From: Varroa destructor
Lineage: Eukaryota > Arthropoda > Arachnida > Mesostigmata > Varroidae
Direction: 5' to 3'
Assembly: GCF_002443255.2 (NCBI RefSeq)
Contig: NW_019211455.1
Coordinates: 9,395,959-9,459,958, forward strand
DNA length: 64,000 bases
This document shows positions 1 to 13,883 of the stretch, one piece after another. Both the position numbers and the translations under genes were made by a program. The notes under the pieces are model-generated. The model made no database searches. It worked only from the letters and a program-made list of their open reading frames with translations, and was not told where the DNA came from. Position 1 is the first letter of the stretch, and every line of letters starts with the position of its first letter.

Positions 1-3000
1 TTGGAATCCGCATGATGGTGCAAGGTAACGAAACGAACAGAAAATGTCCTTTTTTTTTGGAAAGCTCACTAGGAAACAGACTATGCCGATATCGAATAAT
101 TAAGAATAAGAAGCTGTTTATACGTGAAGTGACAAACAGTGAAGATCTATATGACCTAAAAGCCATCGTATAACAACATAAACACATACAACTTCAACAT
201 ATAAGACCGACTGGCATTGATTTGATCAATTTTTAGCCGGCACTCGCGTGGCAACCTAATAAACCCGTGTCGAACGATACACGAACCACGTAACATCATG
301 ATACATCTTGGAAGAAACAAAAACAATATTACAAGCCTAGAACAAGGACGAAACGATCGCTTTTATTGTAACGAATGAAACGAGAAAGGCACCGGTGTTC
401 GACACTCAGGCACTGCCCCAACTTTCTCGTGATTACCATAACATAGCATAATATCGGGAACAAACACGACCGCAATTGTCCGTTTCAGATTAAAGTCAAC
501 AAATAACAAAAATAATGAAGCTAAGATAATACGTGAAGATACACGTCACCTACTTGTAGCATTTACCAATTGCTAATATAAGGCGAACTCGAATACTTGA
601 AAAGTAAGAAAGCCAAGAGTTATTAAACTCATCTATTAGCGACAGAAACATAAAGCTAGCTAAAGTCTATTTAACGCTATTACAATTCTCGTATGCCCTT
701 CTATAAAAGTAGGAGAAACGTAAATAAACCTACCACCCGCCGAACAGCGCATTACAAACAAGAAAGCCCGCGATGTCACTGGATATGGCGAGAAGCCGTT
801 GTTCGCAAAGGTCTTGTTTGTTTAGTTGTACTTCTGTTCTCCCGTATCAGCTAAAACAGCTTGAAACGCTCCGCTATAAGCTGAAGCGACCACTCACGTT
901 CTCTATACTTGCGTATGCCAAGTAGGCGGATATGCAGACGAAACAAAGAAAACTAACTATCCGATATAAAAGCAGAATATAATGATACGCACGTTCATCG
1001 AAAATGATGACATTCGTAATGTAACACGGCATGATACACTAATGATATGGTATGGATTTGCACGTTGACGATGACGATTAATGCTTGTTATCATACTATA
1101 TATGCATCTACTGTGGAAATCTAGCACAGTGTGCGATACGGCCCGTCTTTTTAGATTTGTGCGGACGCATGGGTCCTGCCTACGACATCCAGCGTCCATG
1201 CGAGTCCGGTGTTGCGCGTCCCTATGTGAATACATTTATTGACAGAGCTGATTATCTCTATACCGAACTTTGCTTGTACTGATATAAAGCAAGAACAGCT
1301 TAATAATCATTGAATCGCACAGCTCTCTCCGTGGTGCCAAATACTGTTTTATCAATTTCTATCTACCTACTATTATTATATCTCTTAATCTAGCCACCAT
1401 TGTAACCTCTATATCAGTCTACTGATCTTATCAGTCAACTTCTTCCGTTACTTAGTTGTCTTCATTGTGTTTTTGTCTTGATACTGTATGGGTGTATACG
1501 TGTTATTTTGTTTGCGAAAAAGAAGATAGAAGAAAGCTCATGTTGTGGTTGACGTTCTTTACCTTAACTGCAACGACGTACATATATATACATATATATT
1601 GAACGAATTCCACATCTTTAATAACGATATCCTACCTTAATTAGCTATAGTGGCGCAGATGTCTCATGACATAAATTTGACTCTGATTTTTTTTACCCCT
1701 GGCACTTTGTGAAGTGGTGTTACTGCAGCGAATAGCTACCCATATGAAAGGCATACAAGAAGTCAGACATGATTGTCACTCTTAGAGGAATTGATCGCAT
1801 ACTAACGAGACGCAGTAGATTAGGTACATATAGATAAAGGCTAGTCTCTACTGCGAGCCCTGCTTTTGTGAATACGTTTTATTAAGTTATATTACAAGAT
1901 AATTTCACCCAACCAGGGAAAAGTGGTGTGCTAAGGATTTTTAGTGTGGTTATGTTGTAAATGGACGCACCTCGTACGGCTAACCAGCAGTTCGTCTCGT
2001 AAAACTAGCCTGGCTGTTACTGTGGTGGTGACAGGAAGCAGCAGGTTACTGACGAAAAATAGTAACAATAATTATTATTGTCATTAATAAATATATTAAT
2101 TATACGGTAAATGATATTGATTATTGTTAGTATCTATAGGATAATAATGAGCTTATCAGATAATGTCGTAATTGGCACTTCATTCACAGAGGTAGAAAGG
2201 TGTCTTTTTCTAATAACTGTCTGGGCCTGATGGATGATGTGGGTCCCGTTTGACCATCACAGAATATCTAGAAGTCACTTACCATCCCCACCTTCGACTT
2301 GCCAACGCAATCCTAAGTTTTTGTTTGTATGAATGCTAGCTGAATTAATTATTGATATTGTTATTTAATTACTCGTATAACAGATCATATTGCCTTGACC
2401 ATATTGTTACGAGGCGTATGGCTACAAAGTCAATCAGGTTGTGGTCATGTGCTATTTCGTTGCGGCCGTCTATATAAACTTTAGATACGGCATCTATTTA
2501 CCTACATGTTCACCTCTTTGAGTCGAGCTTTGCTGGGTCCTGATATTTTTGTGCTCACGTCAAGGCGCATTCGAGTATTTCGGGTGGAGCTGGCTTGATG
2601 AAAAAAGTTCACACAACATCACCGTCATAATGGTACCACCCATAGATCAACGCTGTGTCAGCAAAGCTGCTAGAAGCTGCGTAACATAGTCAGCAAACGT
2701 AATGAACTCACCATTGTGAACACCGATTACCAGCCGTGATCAGTACGCTTCGCCTTCACTCATCATACCTCATGGCTATATATTGTAGGTCTGTCCACGA
2801 TACAATACGTTAATTGATTGCTTTCCGCTACATAACCGCTAGCGTCGACAGCTATGAGCTTAACGCCTCGAGATAACTAGAAACCGGTCAGGTACCATTA
2901 CGTGTATATAGAATATAATGGAGCGGTCTCTGGAACTGGACCGTTGTGGGTAATACGTGCTGCTGGGAGTATTTAGGACAGGGTCCATTGGCGACGTCAT

Positions 3001-4310
3001 GAATACTGAAGTTGCCGTACCGGAAACAACAAATGTCTGTTACCATTTTTTCGACCACTTTCATAGGATCATTACGTCAAGTCTGCGTCATCAGCTCTAA
3101 CAGTCATTCGCTCATGTGTCACCGTTAGGCTTGCGCCATCAAGTTAACCTGCTATCAATCAACATGTATAATCAAACAATATGGACTAATTACACAACTA
3201 TCACTTCATACATGATTTAACCCATATGCCAACACTAAAACCGATGCAACATAAAAACGTATATACAAAGACTGAAATTCTCTACATCTCATCGCAAAGG
3301 TTTTACCCAAAAAATACATATAGCAAAGATACACGAAAAACAATATTTATAAGATAGTTGACGCAAATTAAGATATTTCGTCACGGTTATCACAATAATA
3401 TTATTATTATAGGTACTATGGTTGCTATATAAATATATAGTGACCGGTGTGAATGAGGAGGGTATCTTGTAACGCAGACTATATACATACATGCGTACAT
3501 ATACGTAACGACTGAAAGGGAAGTAATAATAGAATTGATAAAATGACAATAATCACCACAGTGTAACATTGATAGGATGAAAGCAATGGGATGACTGACT
3601 GCTGACTGAAAAGACTCTGCTCCTCGTCACCTCATCGAGTAACCAAGATTTGGCGGGGCTATCTCCGTTTCGCTGATAGACATCAGCGACCATCATGGAT
3701 TAACAGAACAGAAAATCATAACAATTTCGCTGAAACCTGTAAACCTAGTTTCGGTTTAAAAAGGCAAATCGCACCTTCAGATAATGGCTGCCGATGAAGG
3801 TGATGACTCGGAGCGCGAGCTTCGACGATGATCCCACTGCTCATCGTTGAGAATCACGAAATTTGGACAGAACGATTTTCATTCTGACGTGTGTACAGAG
3901 TATATAAAATGTATAGGTTTTTTCGAATGAGTTGATTTTTGTTAATACATCCTTGTGACCCCTCGCTATCAACTCTGTAAAATCTGTCATCGTTACGTGT
4001 TAATCTTCTCTGCAAAAAGGAGATATGAGCAAGGGAGGGCACTGAAGCGTCGAATCTAACGCGAACAGGACACATGCCCGCATATGTACGAATTCACGAA
4101 TTAACTTCGTTTTATGGATTCTAATTCTCATCATGAATTATTCATCATATGGGGTCGATATATTTTGTTACCACATGAGTTCCGTGACATTGTTCATTCT
4201 TCTATTTGAGAGACTACTCTGATCACACTTAGACATATACAGAGTGCATTAAATCATCATGCCAAACATTCATCATATAAATATATCTAACTCATCTAAC
4301 ATGGCGATTC

Positions 4311-4335
4311 TATATATATATATATATATATATAT
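4311..4335. repeat. (TA)n microsatellite
   Basis: An uninterrupted run of about twelve TA units. It lies in non-coding DNA and has no feature beside it. Confidence 0.9.
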
Positions 4336-5788
4336 GGATGGTAGCACAATCGAATAAAATGACAAGAAATAATGATGATCATGTGAGAACGGCATCTACA
4401 CGGATTAAATAAGTATACGAATTGACTTACGCTTTGTAATGTACATAGTACAAGGTAGACACCCCCTGACGCAAAACGACGACGACAGCTATTAATAGCA
4501 TCGGCAATGGGTGATTTCGAAAAGGACATCAAGCGAAAAAAAAACGAATAAGAATCGGTGCGTCGATCCAGACGACACTTGCATGCAGCCTCGGCCTTCT
4601 CGTCCCAATGTGGTTTTAATGGCGACGGGTTCTTTTTGACAGAGGCCACCTGCTTAAGCACTTGCCTCGACTGCCGATCCGCTTGTCAGTTTGTCGTTTA
4701 GCTGAACTCCGCGTCTGTTAGTCGTCGAAATCGAGGGTAGCCATTTTTCCGCGAACTCCGCGGCGATCCTCTAATTGTCGGATATGGACGTGAAGCAAGC
4801 AACCAACGGGCACTCGCTCGTACCATACGTGATTTTAGAAAAAAGATATTTCCCCTTAAGAAATGTAACTTTTCCCGTATCGATACAGATGATACCTCAA
4901 AGGACCCATCAATCGCTCTCTTGCGTGTGCTCATCCTGGGAGATCCAGCCGCAGCGATTGTCATTTGTCAATGCTGCTGCTGTTGCTGCCCCCACCTCAG
5001 ACCTGCCTTGTCGTAAACCTTAATTAACTCCTATTATACCTTGATTCTGAACCATGATACCATTTGCACAAACGCCGAATAACTGAGAAGTATCAAAAAG
5101 TAAAAGACCTCATTTATTCATTCACTGAAAAGTTATCAAACAATTAAGACATCACATATGTACCATAACATAATAGTATGGCACACTAATCTATACGTCA
5201 TACGAAATGCCATCCCTTCATCGTTCTATATGTACGAGTTCCCAACTAATCATGTTGCGTGGTCCGACTGATCCCGACTGCCGGTTTGCTCTTAACAATG
5301 ACAATAAGCTAAAATGGAATAATGACAATGATAAAACATTGATGAATGAGAAATAATACAAACAACACGAGCTAAACAAGGACAGAGTATTGAACGCGCC
5401 TCATACTCTACGTTTTCTAACTGATTCGACGAGAACGAAGGGGACGGACATACGTCAATTCAAGTAAACACAGGCGAAAAGGAAAGAATAACTGATGTAA
5501 GCAGTGAAATAAAGAGATATTGATAGAAAGCGACGAAGAGCGAAAGAAAGAGGAAAAATGATAAAAAAACAATGAGATTTTATAAATTGATTAATAAGGC
5601 GAAAGTTCGGGGCAGCACCGCGTCAACGACCGACAACACTGCCGACTGCAGAAAAAGCAAACAAAGACACACAGACAGAGCAGACAAAAGGCGTATACCT
5701 CACCAGCGCCCCCTACCGGCTACCCCCCCCCCCTCCTATGCTAATTACGCCTGATGGCGTCGACCACATTCTCTCTAATCAACAATCA

Positions 5789-6025
5789 CTATACATACAG
5801 ACTCACAACTAATAAAGATACGTAGTTTTTTTTTTGCCAACAGATCCAAAGCATAACAGTAGTAGTAAAAGCGAAATGCATCGATCGCCAGAAGTTCATA
5901 GCTGGAAGCTGAACCTCAGCTGTCAGTCGACTCTCATCGATTTCATCTGCGCCATTGACGCCATCTACTAGCATCCAACATTCAGCGAGAAACAGCACAA
6001 AGTAACTGAGATTTTTCACAGTCAT
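5789..6025 (-). CDS. Candidate first exon or small secreted ORF, unrecognised
   Basis: A 78-codon frame starts with a true ATG. Residues 5-24 are hydrophobic and end in small residues before an acidic stretch (ADEIDES), which resembles a signal peptide. A second hydrophobic stretch follows at about residues 48-60. Near the 3' end a strong donor match, GTGAGT at 5806-5801, would end an exon of exactly 73 codons in phase 0, so this could be the first exon of a spliced gene. I do not recognise the protein and found no partner exon. Chance remains the likelier explanation in this AT-rich DNA. Confidence 0.17.
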   Translation of the reverse strand: MTVKNLSYFVLFLAECWMLVDGVNGADEIDESRLTAEVQLPAMNFWRSMHFAFTTTVMLWICWQKKNYVSLLVVSLYV

Positions 6026-6383
6026 TTTGTGTCAGCATTTGGTGGAAACTGGAAATATTTATTATTGTATGATTCACTCTTTGTTCACTCCTTTCGGTCC
6101 ACCGCTCTACCACAGCCTTACTAATGAATACATTCACAAGCAAGTTCTCATATACTACAAGGATGCACGGACGTTCATCATAGCCATTTCATTATATATA
6201 TACATATATATATTTGCAGATATCGTTTATATATTTGAGCACTGCTTTAAAAATCACATATATAACTAATGTAATATTACAATGATAATGATGGCAATTA
6301 TTATTACAATTGTTGCCGCCACCATACGCCGCCTTGAGATTTTACCATAATTTCTTACTAGGTCGTATGATGGTGACGAGAGA

Positions 6384-6440
6384 AATGTTAATGATGATAA
6401 TAATGATGATGATCCTGTCAACTGAATGGCTGAGTTGGAC

Positions 6441-6474
<34 letters not shown>
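6384..6474. repeat. ATR-type trinucleotide tract followed by (GA)n microsatellite
   Basis: An imperfect ATG/ATA trinucleotide tract near 6384-6414 is followed by a GA dinucleotide run at 6441-6474. The GA run could bind GAGA-type factors, but nothing else suggests a regulatory role. Confidence 0.85.
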
Positions 6475-8493
6475 ACAAGGACAAATGCGGAATAGAGCGA
6501 TAAGATTAGAGAAAAAGCTAATAAACAGAGCAGACAAAAAGAGGGAAGCCATGCCTTTGGGACAACATAGGGGGCGCTGGTGTTGTAATAGCAGTAAAGA
6601 TAAATCCAGCAAAGAAAATCAACAAGCAAACGATAAAAACAAAGTCACCCTCTAAAGGTGACAAAAGCAGACGAAGGCAGTGCCCTCTAGTGTGGGTCGG
6701 ACAAACATTTCATCCCCTTTTGTTCGACCGTCGGCTAAGCGACGGTTCAGTTGTACGCAAAAAAACTACGTTAGTTGTTATTACTATGACATTATAATGA
6801 TTGCTAATAAATGATAATTTATTACAATGAATACCACAGGTGGTAATTTTTTATATATCGTAGACCATCATATTAGGTTGGAGCTAAGCAATGGCCATTT
6901 TTCGTTTAACAAAAAATGTAGCGTTAATGTATCATGTATTCGCTGCCACTCTTCACGAGCCTGTATCTCTCAAGTAATTCATTTATTTATTCCTTCTTGT
7001 CAGAAATGTTTAGACCTAGCTTTAAATACCTCGTTCGACAAGGTTTTGGGATCTTACTGAAATGTATAGTTACCTTTTTCATTTAGTGATCGGGAAAGGT
7101 GGTAAAGAGCGAGTGCAAGGCCCGGAAAACCTAGTAAGTGTAAAAGAATTTTCCGCTCAGACTCTTATAGCATGGCTTTTACCATATGCTCTATGTGATG
7201 TCTGACATTGCCTTGAGGAAGGATGACTTAGCCTCGTCAATGGGGTATTTTTTAGCGTTTGGCCTTTTTCAATTGATGTAACTGAGTCATATGCAAATCT
7301 TATTATAATTTTTCCGAAACATTTTTAGGTATGTCACCAAACGCTAATTATAGTTCTTTTGAGATGGGGATCTGGCTCAACTCGTTACTTCTTTACCCAG
7401 TCCAGGGCACGTTAGGTGTCTGATAAAATGCCATACATTTAAAATGCCTGACAACGTTTGCTAATAAATTAAAAAGCTGTATGTTATTAAAGCCCAACTT
7501 TTGTATAAAGACATAAGTTGACATAACTGAAGATATCTAACACTATTTAATTCTTAGATATACAAGAAACACCCGCTGTTATCTTATCGTTGAACATCTA
7601 TGTTTAATTTTTATCTCAGATATTAATGTTTCTATAGTATCCATGGTATCGCTTTCTTTGTTTAAAGGAGACGCCTTCATATGTGTAATTGCATAGTGTT
7701 TTGCACTTGCTACGACTATTAATCTATAGGACTCTGTCCTGATCCTTAAAGTGAAAGGAACTGACTGTGGTTCAAGTATAATGTCTCTAGACCTATAAAA
7801 GCCTTGATTCGGTATGGCAGGTAATACTCTCTTCTGTGAGACGTAAAGGCGAATCTTCCCGATGATTTCATTGGTTAGTGTGGCGTATCAAGTTTGGATT
7901 ATTTATTTTAGCGGTGCGCATCGTTTGACCAGCCTTATCCAGAATAATTCCAGGTATTCACTTGTTTTTTTTTTGTATAAAAAATACCTCCTAAATACGC
8001 AATGGTGACGGCCAAAACAGTGTTTTTTTTCTTCAGCTTTTGGGTTCTTTGTATCGAAACGGTTGTGAGCGTATTTCATCATAGGGAAATCCGACTGAGG
8101 ATGGATTTTTCTTCCAAAAGTAATCCTGCAAGAGATTTGGGATGTTGGGAGCGTATCTACAAGGCTGTTAAGTTTTTTTTATAATTTATTTTGCAGCATA
8201 CATAGACTATTGGGAAAAGATAAGGAATTCTAGAAAAATAAAGGATTATTATTAAGGGTGAAGGCTGTTTGCATAATTACTTCTAAAGGGGGCAAGTCCT
8301 TGATGCTATACCTAAAGAAGTGATTCTGAAGACATGTATACATAGAAAATGCAAAAATGCAAAAAATAAACTAGAGTACATAATTATAATACGAGCATTT
8401 TCTCTGTGGTCGAGTATACGTGAAATATTATTTTAAGACTTCGCCTAATCAGCACGGAGCAACTTGCCGTTGTACGTTTGACGGAAATTATTA

Positions 8494-8509
8494 CCCCCCC
8501 CCCCCCCCC
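8494..8509. repeat. Homopolymer run of 16 C
   Basis: Sixteen consecutive C bases stand out in AT-rich surroundings. The minus strand carries an unbroken G run that could form quadruplexes. Confidence 0.95.
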
Positions 8510-11296
8510 GGACCGCTGCCGTTGCAGATTCTATACGAATCTGAAATCCACCCAATATAATTGAACCCAACACAGACTAGCTTTCTTTCGGGGTGAACTT
8601 ACTTCTCCTGACACTTCATACATCACAGCAACACCGAAGTAGCGGGATTTTAACGATCTTACTATTAAAACCAACTGAGAGCAAGTGCTCGGCACAAAAG
8701 CTTCGTAAACGTAACGTCATAGCAGGTATTAAACGCCCAACCCGAGTCCTACCCGACGGCAAACTATTCGATGTCTCACAGGACAGAAGCCTATTGCAAA
8801 TGTCCTCGTATGTGAGTCTAGATAGCTACCTAGAGAAACAAATTATTGGCTTATACTGAAGCTGCCGCTGCGGGACGCTTTAATTGGGCGCACGTCCGCA
8901 TTCAACCGATCCGACTGCTGGGCGGCCCCGATAACATCACCAATTACGGCCTGTGTAGCAGCACCTAATGATTACGATTATTACAAACTGTGCCGGTGGG
9001 TAAATAACGACGACAGTCAAATTATCGGAATGGAGTTAGTTAAAATCCACTCGATCAAATCGCATTCATCCCGTCTTCGTCGCGCAGGGTATCCATTATA
9101 AGAACACTGAACTGCTTGTGTCTGTTTGATTCTAATAAAGGTTCGTGCCGGAGTAAGCACGATCTTTATAAAACGCTGATTTACTCCAGAGCACGCTTAT
9201 TTCACGTAGATGCATTGACTAACAGACAGCTTCTCTCGTATCTGCAACCGGCTGACGTCCTCAGCGAACCGCCAGGAAGGGCGAGATACTCACAAAGAGA
9301 TAGATAAGCCATTGTTTTTGTGCCTTTTATTCTGCTCAGTTCTAATTTTCATTTTTGTTAATGCATGTTAACGTCTACTCACTATGACCCATGGCTCACG
9401 CCGGTGAGCAAAGATCCGCTACGGAAGAGCACTGAATGAACAGGATTGGCAACCGACTCTGAAAGAAAAGCGTTCGGGAACGACAGCATTTAGCAGACGC
9501 TGAAGGTGCAGAAACGACTGGCCACCGCCGTGGCAGCAAAGAAAAAATGAGCTGCGACCTCTTCGATTGGCTTCAGCAATTCGATTCCTCACCCATCATC
9601 GAAATAGAGTCTCTCATTGACTATTGACCGTCAATTACTTGAACAACATCCTAAACAATAGCGTCATTGGTGAAAACGGTACAGGTTGGAACCAGATGGC
9701 GCTGACTGCTGACCTGGTGATGTCGGCCGCAGTTCGTAATGATCATTAAGGAAATTTGTTTTTTCCGTTCGTTTTCATTTTATTTGTTTAGAAACGATTA
9801 GAAAAGGCGGTAGTGGCAGCGGACACAGCCGTTACTAAGAGTGATCAGGATGCCGATGCTAATGATGACGCCGGCCATCACTGGGCTTCATAGCCACTCG
9901 GTGCGCCCAATTCAACAGCCCCTCAGATTTGAGGTTGTCAGGATTCGGGTAGTAGCGGCTATTTGGGGTGCTGATGTTGTTGTGATTGTTATTGTTGGGT
10001 GCCAGTGAGAGCTGGCTGGGTGGTCCCCAATAAGACGAGGTGCAGTTAAAGATCTTCGAACTTTCGCAGGGTCAAGGGTTAACAAGACTGGTTGAGTGGA
10101 ATACAATTGCCGAAGATCAACAAAAAATATGGCAGACGGGTACTGTGGCTGCGTTGGGTGACACGGCAGGAAGCAACCGTTTATCAGGGTTGTTTGTTAC
10201 TTGTAGTTGTAACTGCGTTATGACTTTGTATGTATACTGCATGTGTAAAATCTATTTAGTGCTTTGTAGGTATCTTTGTTCAATTATATATAGTTATAAG
10301 CTGTTTGAGCAGGCTTGATTTCAAAGGGTTTGATATGAAGTATGAAAGAACAAAGGCTAATTTACGCGTTTCAGGAGAACGTGAGATGCGTGCACATGCC
10401 CCACGCTGTCTTTTCACATGATAACTGACGATTCTGGAGAAAGAGATGATTTTCTTTTACTAACCCAATGGCTCCACCCTGTTTCTGCCAAAATTTCCAA
10501 GAGCTGAGTCGTTCGAACGTCTGGCTATCAACTACCACTTTAATGAACTAGGTGTGACTTTCTAATTCTAAGTCAGTATGGCCTTATCGTTTGATCAACT
10601 TGAGGGCTTCATCTATCGACGCAGAACCATTGCACGTAGATATGCTTGGTCTAGGTATCCTCTGGACAAGCTGATGTGCACCAATCCTACGCAGAAATCA
10701 AGTGCACCGAAAGTTACGACTAATATGCTAGGCTTGTAAGGTTAGTCTAATTAAAATTTAGGTATACTTTCGAAAATTCCAGGTCTTCACACGATTGTTG
10801 TTTTCTGTTTACCAACAAGCCAGCCTGTCGCGCTATTTCTAACGACTCTCTAGTTCATACGTGAATATTCTTACGTACGGAGGAAACGCTCATCTATGGA
10901 CATTCAGTTTGGCAATTATGTTATTCCAGCCAAGGTCTACAACAGTCACTGATAAAGTAATAATTGAAGCAATAAAAGACAACAACAAGATAACCGTGAT
11001 GAATATGGCTTTTCTAATGTCTCACTTCCTGTGATCCTAGCGTATAGCTGCTTTCTTCTTAGCTTTCTGAAGCCACCTATCCTCTCGTATCGCCAACAAA
11101 TGGCTATTCCATTTTCAACATTAGCTCACAGAAGCAACGACCAAAATCAGTTAAACCTTTTGGGCTAATTAATCTGTGGGCCAGACATCGTTCAAAAGTT
11201 CTGAGCGGCCCCTGGTTGTACGTTCAGATAATCTGATTATCATTATATATCCAAGTTTCAGATTATTTAAAACGATTTAATAAGGCCATTTTACCA

Positions 11297-11362
11297 GTCG
11301 CTGATGGCTGTATTGGTAAACGCTGGATCATGATTCTTCGTCGGTTTGCCACGCCAACCCAG
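11297..11362 (+). mobile_element. Degenerate tRNA-like segment, possible SINE head
   Basis: A box-A-like string (TGGCTGTATTGG, 11305-11316) is followed about 38 bases later by a weak box-B-like string beginning GGTTTG at 11343. The spacing and the intervening D-arm and anticodon-like sequence resemble a decayed tRNA. Stems do not pair well, so it is not a functional tRNA gene. It may be the head of an old tRNA-derived SINE or a tRNA pseudogene. Confidence 0.2.
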
Positions 11363-13526
11363 GTCATTGGAAGAAAAGAGAAAACAAATTGTACGTTGTA
11401 TCTGTTTCGTGCTAGCTAGCTAGTAGCCATTAGTCAACTGATAAGCAGCTGTACCTATTTCCGTTTCGCAGTATTAAGTAATACAAACACTGGATGTCGT
11501 CCCACGTACGTGTGGACCAGATGCCGATACGTTGGCCGGCACGACAATGAAGTACGTGGCTCAATTCTTGTCCATTTATCTAATTGAACATTATACAGCA
11601 TGTAGCAATGGCAATCATATTTGTATATTATTCCAAAAGGCGCCCAACACGAAAAGGACCGCCGGCCCTAGAGGTGCGTGTGGCTGTGTAGTAACTCGTT
11701 CGATTGCACCATCTGTCGACGCGATGACTATCGGCTCGTGGCGGTGGGTCGTGCGTTGGCAAGAGGCGGTCCGAGGACGGCTGCTTTCGTCTTCCAGAAG
11801 GGGCGGTGCTTGAAATTATTTTGTGTCAAACGCTTGTTATTTCATTGAAGCATCAATGGTATAATTATTGAGAGAAGGCTACTTTAGCACGATTCAAGGC
11901 CGTACTTCGTAGGATAGTGTATAAAGTTTATGCAGCTATACGTAAACGGGCGCGAGATCAGGTCTAGCAGGCTACCTGGAAGTAACACAATGTCAAGGTT
12001 TGTCAGGTTGCTTCAGAATAGTCGTTTTTTTTTTTTCTGGCCGTAGCCTTACAACATCAAGTGCAATTCTAAGCCATATTTCATAGAAAAGGAAGATCCA
12101 GGATGACACTGACACTAGCAGCACGTGAAGGTTAACGTTGTGTGGTACGAGTTATTTCCTAATCGACATTTAAGCTCGACCCCATCAGCGTCGTATGCAC
12201 CGTTGCAAAGAAGTGTGATACTGATTGGCTTCTGATTGATGATATTTAATTTTTCATGGGAAGTTAGACTCGTCATACAATTGTTCGTTGTAGAATGATA
12301 ATATTTTGCATTTTTTTTTTAAAGTTATTAAAAGTGGCAGCTTTAAATAACCACGTTAGTATTTTTCTATGGTATGAAAAAATAGCGAATTCCACCTAAC
12401 GGGTCCTAAGTACGGGAGGCTTGCTAAATAGCGCCCATGAATGTTCTAAGTAAATTAAAATATTGTGTATTAAAATGAAAACTGACATTTGTCGCTTTAT
12501 TTGTGGTTAATTTCAGTTCATTAGTGTTTGTTCAGGGTAGGAATATTCGATATTGCACACGATTCATTGTCATGTTTCATGGGATGCGTCGATATCTTAC
12601 AGTGTACTATGGCACATATATTCACAAATGAAAAATCTCGTAAGGAAATTGGTACCAGATCAACTACTACTATCGATTAGATTAACAACGCAAGCCATTT
12701 TCATGTACTAGCTTATATTTTTTTGTTCGTTGTGTAATTATTAGTATTATGTAAATAGAACCTTATCCTTGATAATGCCTCTGTATAGTTTGTTGTGTAC
12801 GAGGCAATATATACGCTACGTAAGTACCCTATAGAGTTTTTGTATACTAGATAGGTTACACTGCCAAGGTTTCGAGGCACGCGCATAACAACTATCCATT
12901 ATCTATTTCCTACATCGGTGACATTGACACGAATTAAATTGATACTATACTAGCTCGGGGAAATTGTGCTATAGTCGTACGCCTATTCCTGAGACATGTA
13001 ATGCATACACTCGGAAACGAAACAAGGTGTGTATATGCGCTTGCGTCGCATGTCACCCCATTTCCCAACTTAAGTGGAACTATTTCAAACCATGCCCGCC
13101 AATGGACGCACCGTAGTGCACCCCTCATTCACAGTTATACTGTATTTATTAGATTTATTTTTTCTATCTACGTGCATATTACAAAGCCCGTTTTCTTCTC
13201 TCTCTGAGGTTGCCATGGCCTGAAATACGGTTCGTTTGTAGAGACAGCACAATGTTACAGTTTTCGCTCTCAAATCAGCGGCACGATTTCGTGCTATCAT
13301 TTTCGTTGTCGTAAGAGAGGTCTGCCATGGATTAGGCTCCATTATGCTTGCGTGTATTTATGCTTGGTAACGTATTCTTATTGTAGCGCACAAATCTATA
13401 GAAGGTGATTATTGGCTTTTCCTCTTTGATATATTTCCGGCACGACATTTTTCGTTTTAGTGGATTTGTCAGGTGGTGTTGTTTCGTTCCGGCTTTCTCC
13501 TCATTATGTCATACCTCGTATGTACA

Positions 13527-13532
13527 TTTATT
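13527..13532 (-). terminator. Candidate poly(A) signal of the achaete-scute homologue
   Basis: The minus strand reads AATAAA here, 39 bases past the stop codon of the bHLH gene, the first such hexamer after the stop. If used, the 3' UTR would be only about 55-75 bases. Another AATAAA near 13150-13145 would give a longer one. Confidence 0.45.
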
Positions 13533-13570
13533 TTGTGATTAATACGCGAGCTGCTAGCATGGAAACATTC

Positions 13571-13883
13571 TTATCGACATTGCCAGTCGTGCCAGTCGTC
13601 GGTAAACGCTTGTAAGTCGACCGATGACATGGCGACGTTCATGTCGACGCTAACCGAGGACTCGGCCGTCGACGTGGGTGGACTGTGCAGCTGCGTGCTG
13701 TCTTCCTGCAGCGCTAATCGTTCGAATCTGTCGATCCTTTCGAACGGTGGCATCAATGCTGGCGGAGTGGCTGTTTGGTCATAGACAACAGGAGACTGGG
13801 TCGATTGGGCAGGACAATGGCTGTATTGAGGAAACTCCATGAAAACGGGGGGGTGATCGTCATGCAGAAGTCTTTCCAGGGTC
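13571..13883 (-). CDS. ASH: Achaete-scute homologue, second exon (end of helix 2 and C-terminus)
   Basis: The acceptor (TTCTAG, ending at 13884) is preceded by a T-rich tract. Splicing completes the Arg codon and continues helix 2 with TLERLLHDD, exactly what the family predicts, which is the main proof of the join. The remaining ~90 residues are Pro/Ser/Thr-rich with several acidic residues and end in an aromatic-acidic tail (DDWHDWQ). The stop is TAA at 13573-13571. Confidence 0.88.

Larger units (their letters stand above)
1..13526. other. Intergenic region without a supported gene
   Basis: I see no coding region that I can support here. Open frames are all under about 125 codons, many begin at non-ATG codons, and none shows a family motif. 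The stretch is AT-rich and holds a (TA)n tract near 4311-4335, a C11 run near 5723-5733, a (GA)n tract at 6441-6474, a C16 run at 8494-8509 and a tRNA-like segment near 11305. One minus-strand frame at 6025-5789 has a signal-peptide-like start and is listed separately. Isolated TATAAAAG strings occur at 702 and 7794, but no gene follows them. Confidence 0.6.

Noticed and set aside
702..709. TATAAAAG string near the window start, and another at 7794
   Set aside because: Such strings are expected by chance in AT-rich DNA, and no gene follows either.
4296..5023. Overlapping open frames on both strands near 4.3-5.0 kb
   Set aside because: Local GC is higher and stops are rare in several frames at once, but none has a family motif or consistent splice sites.
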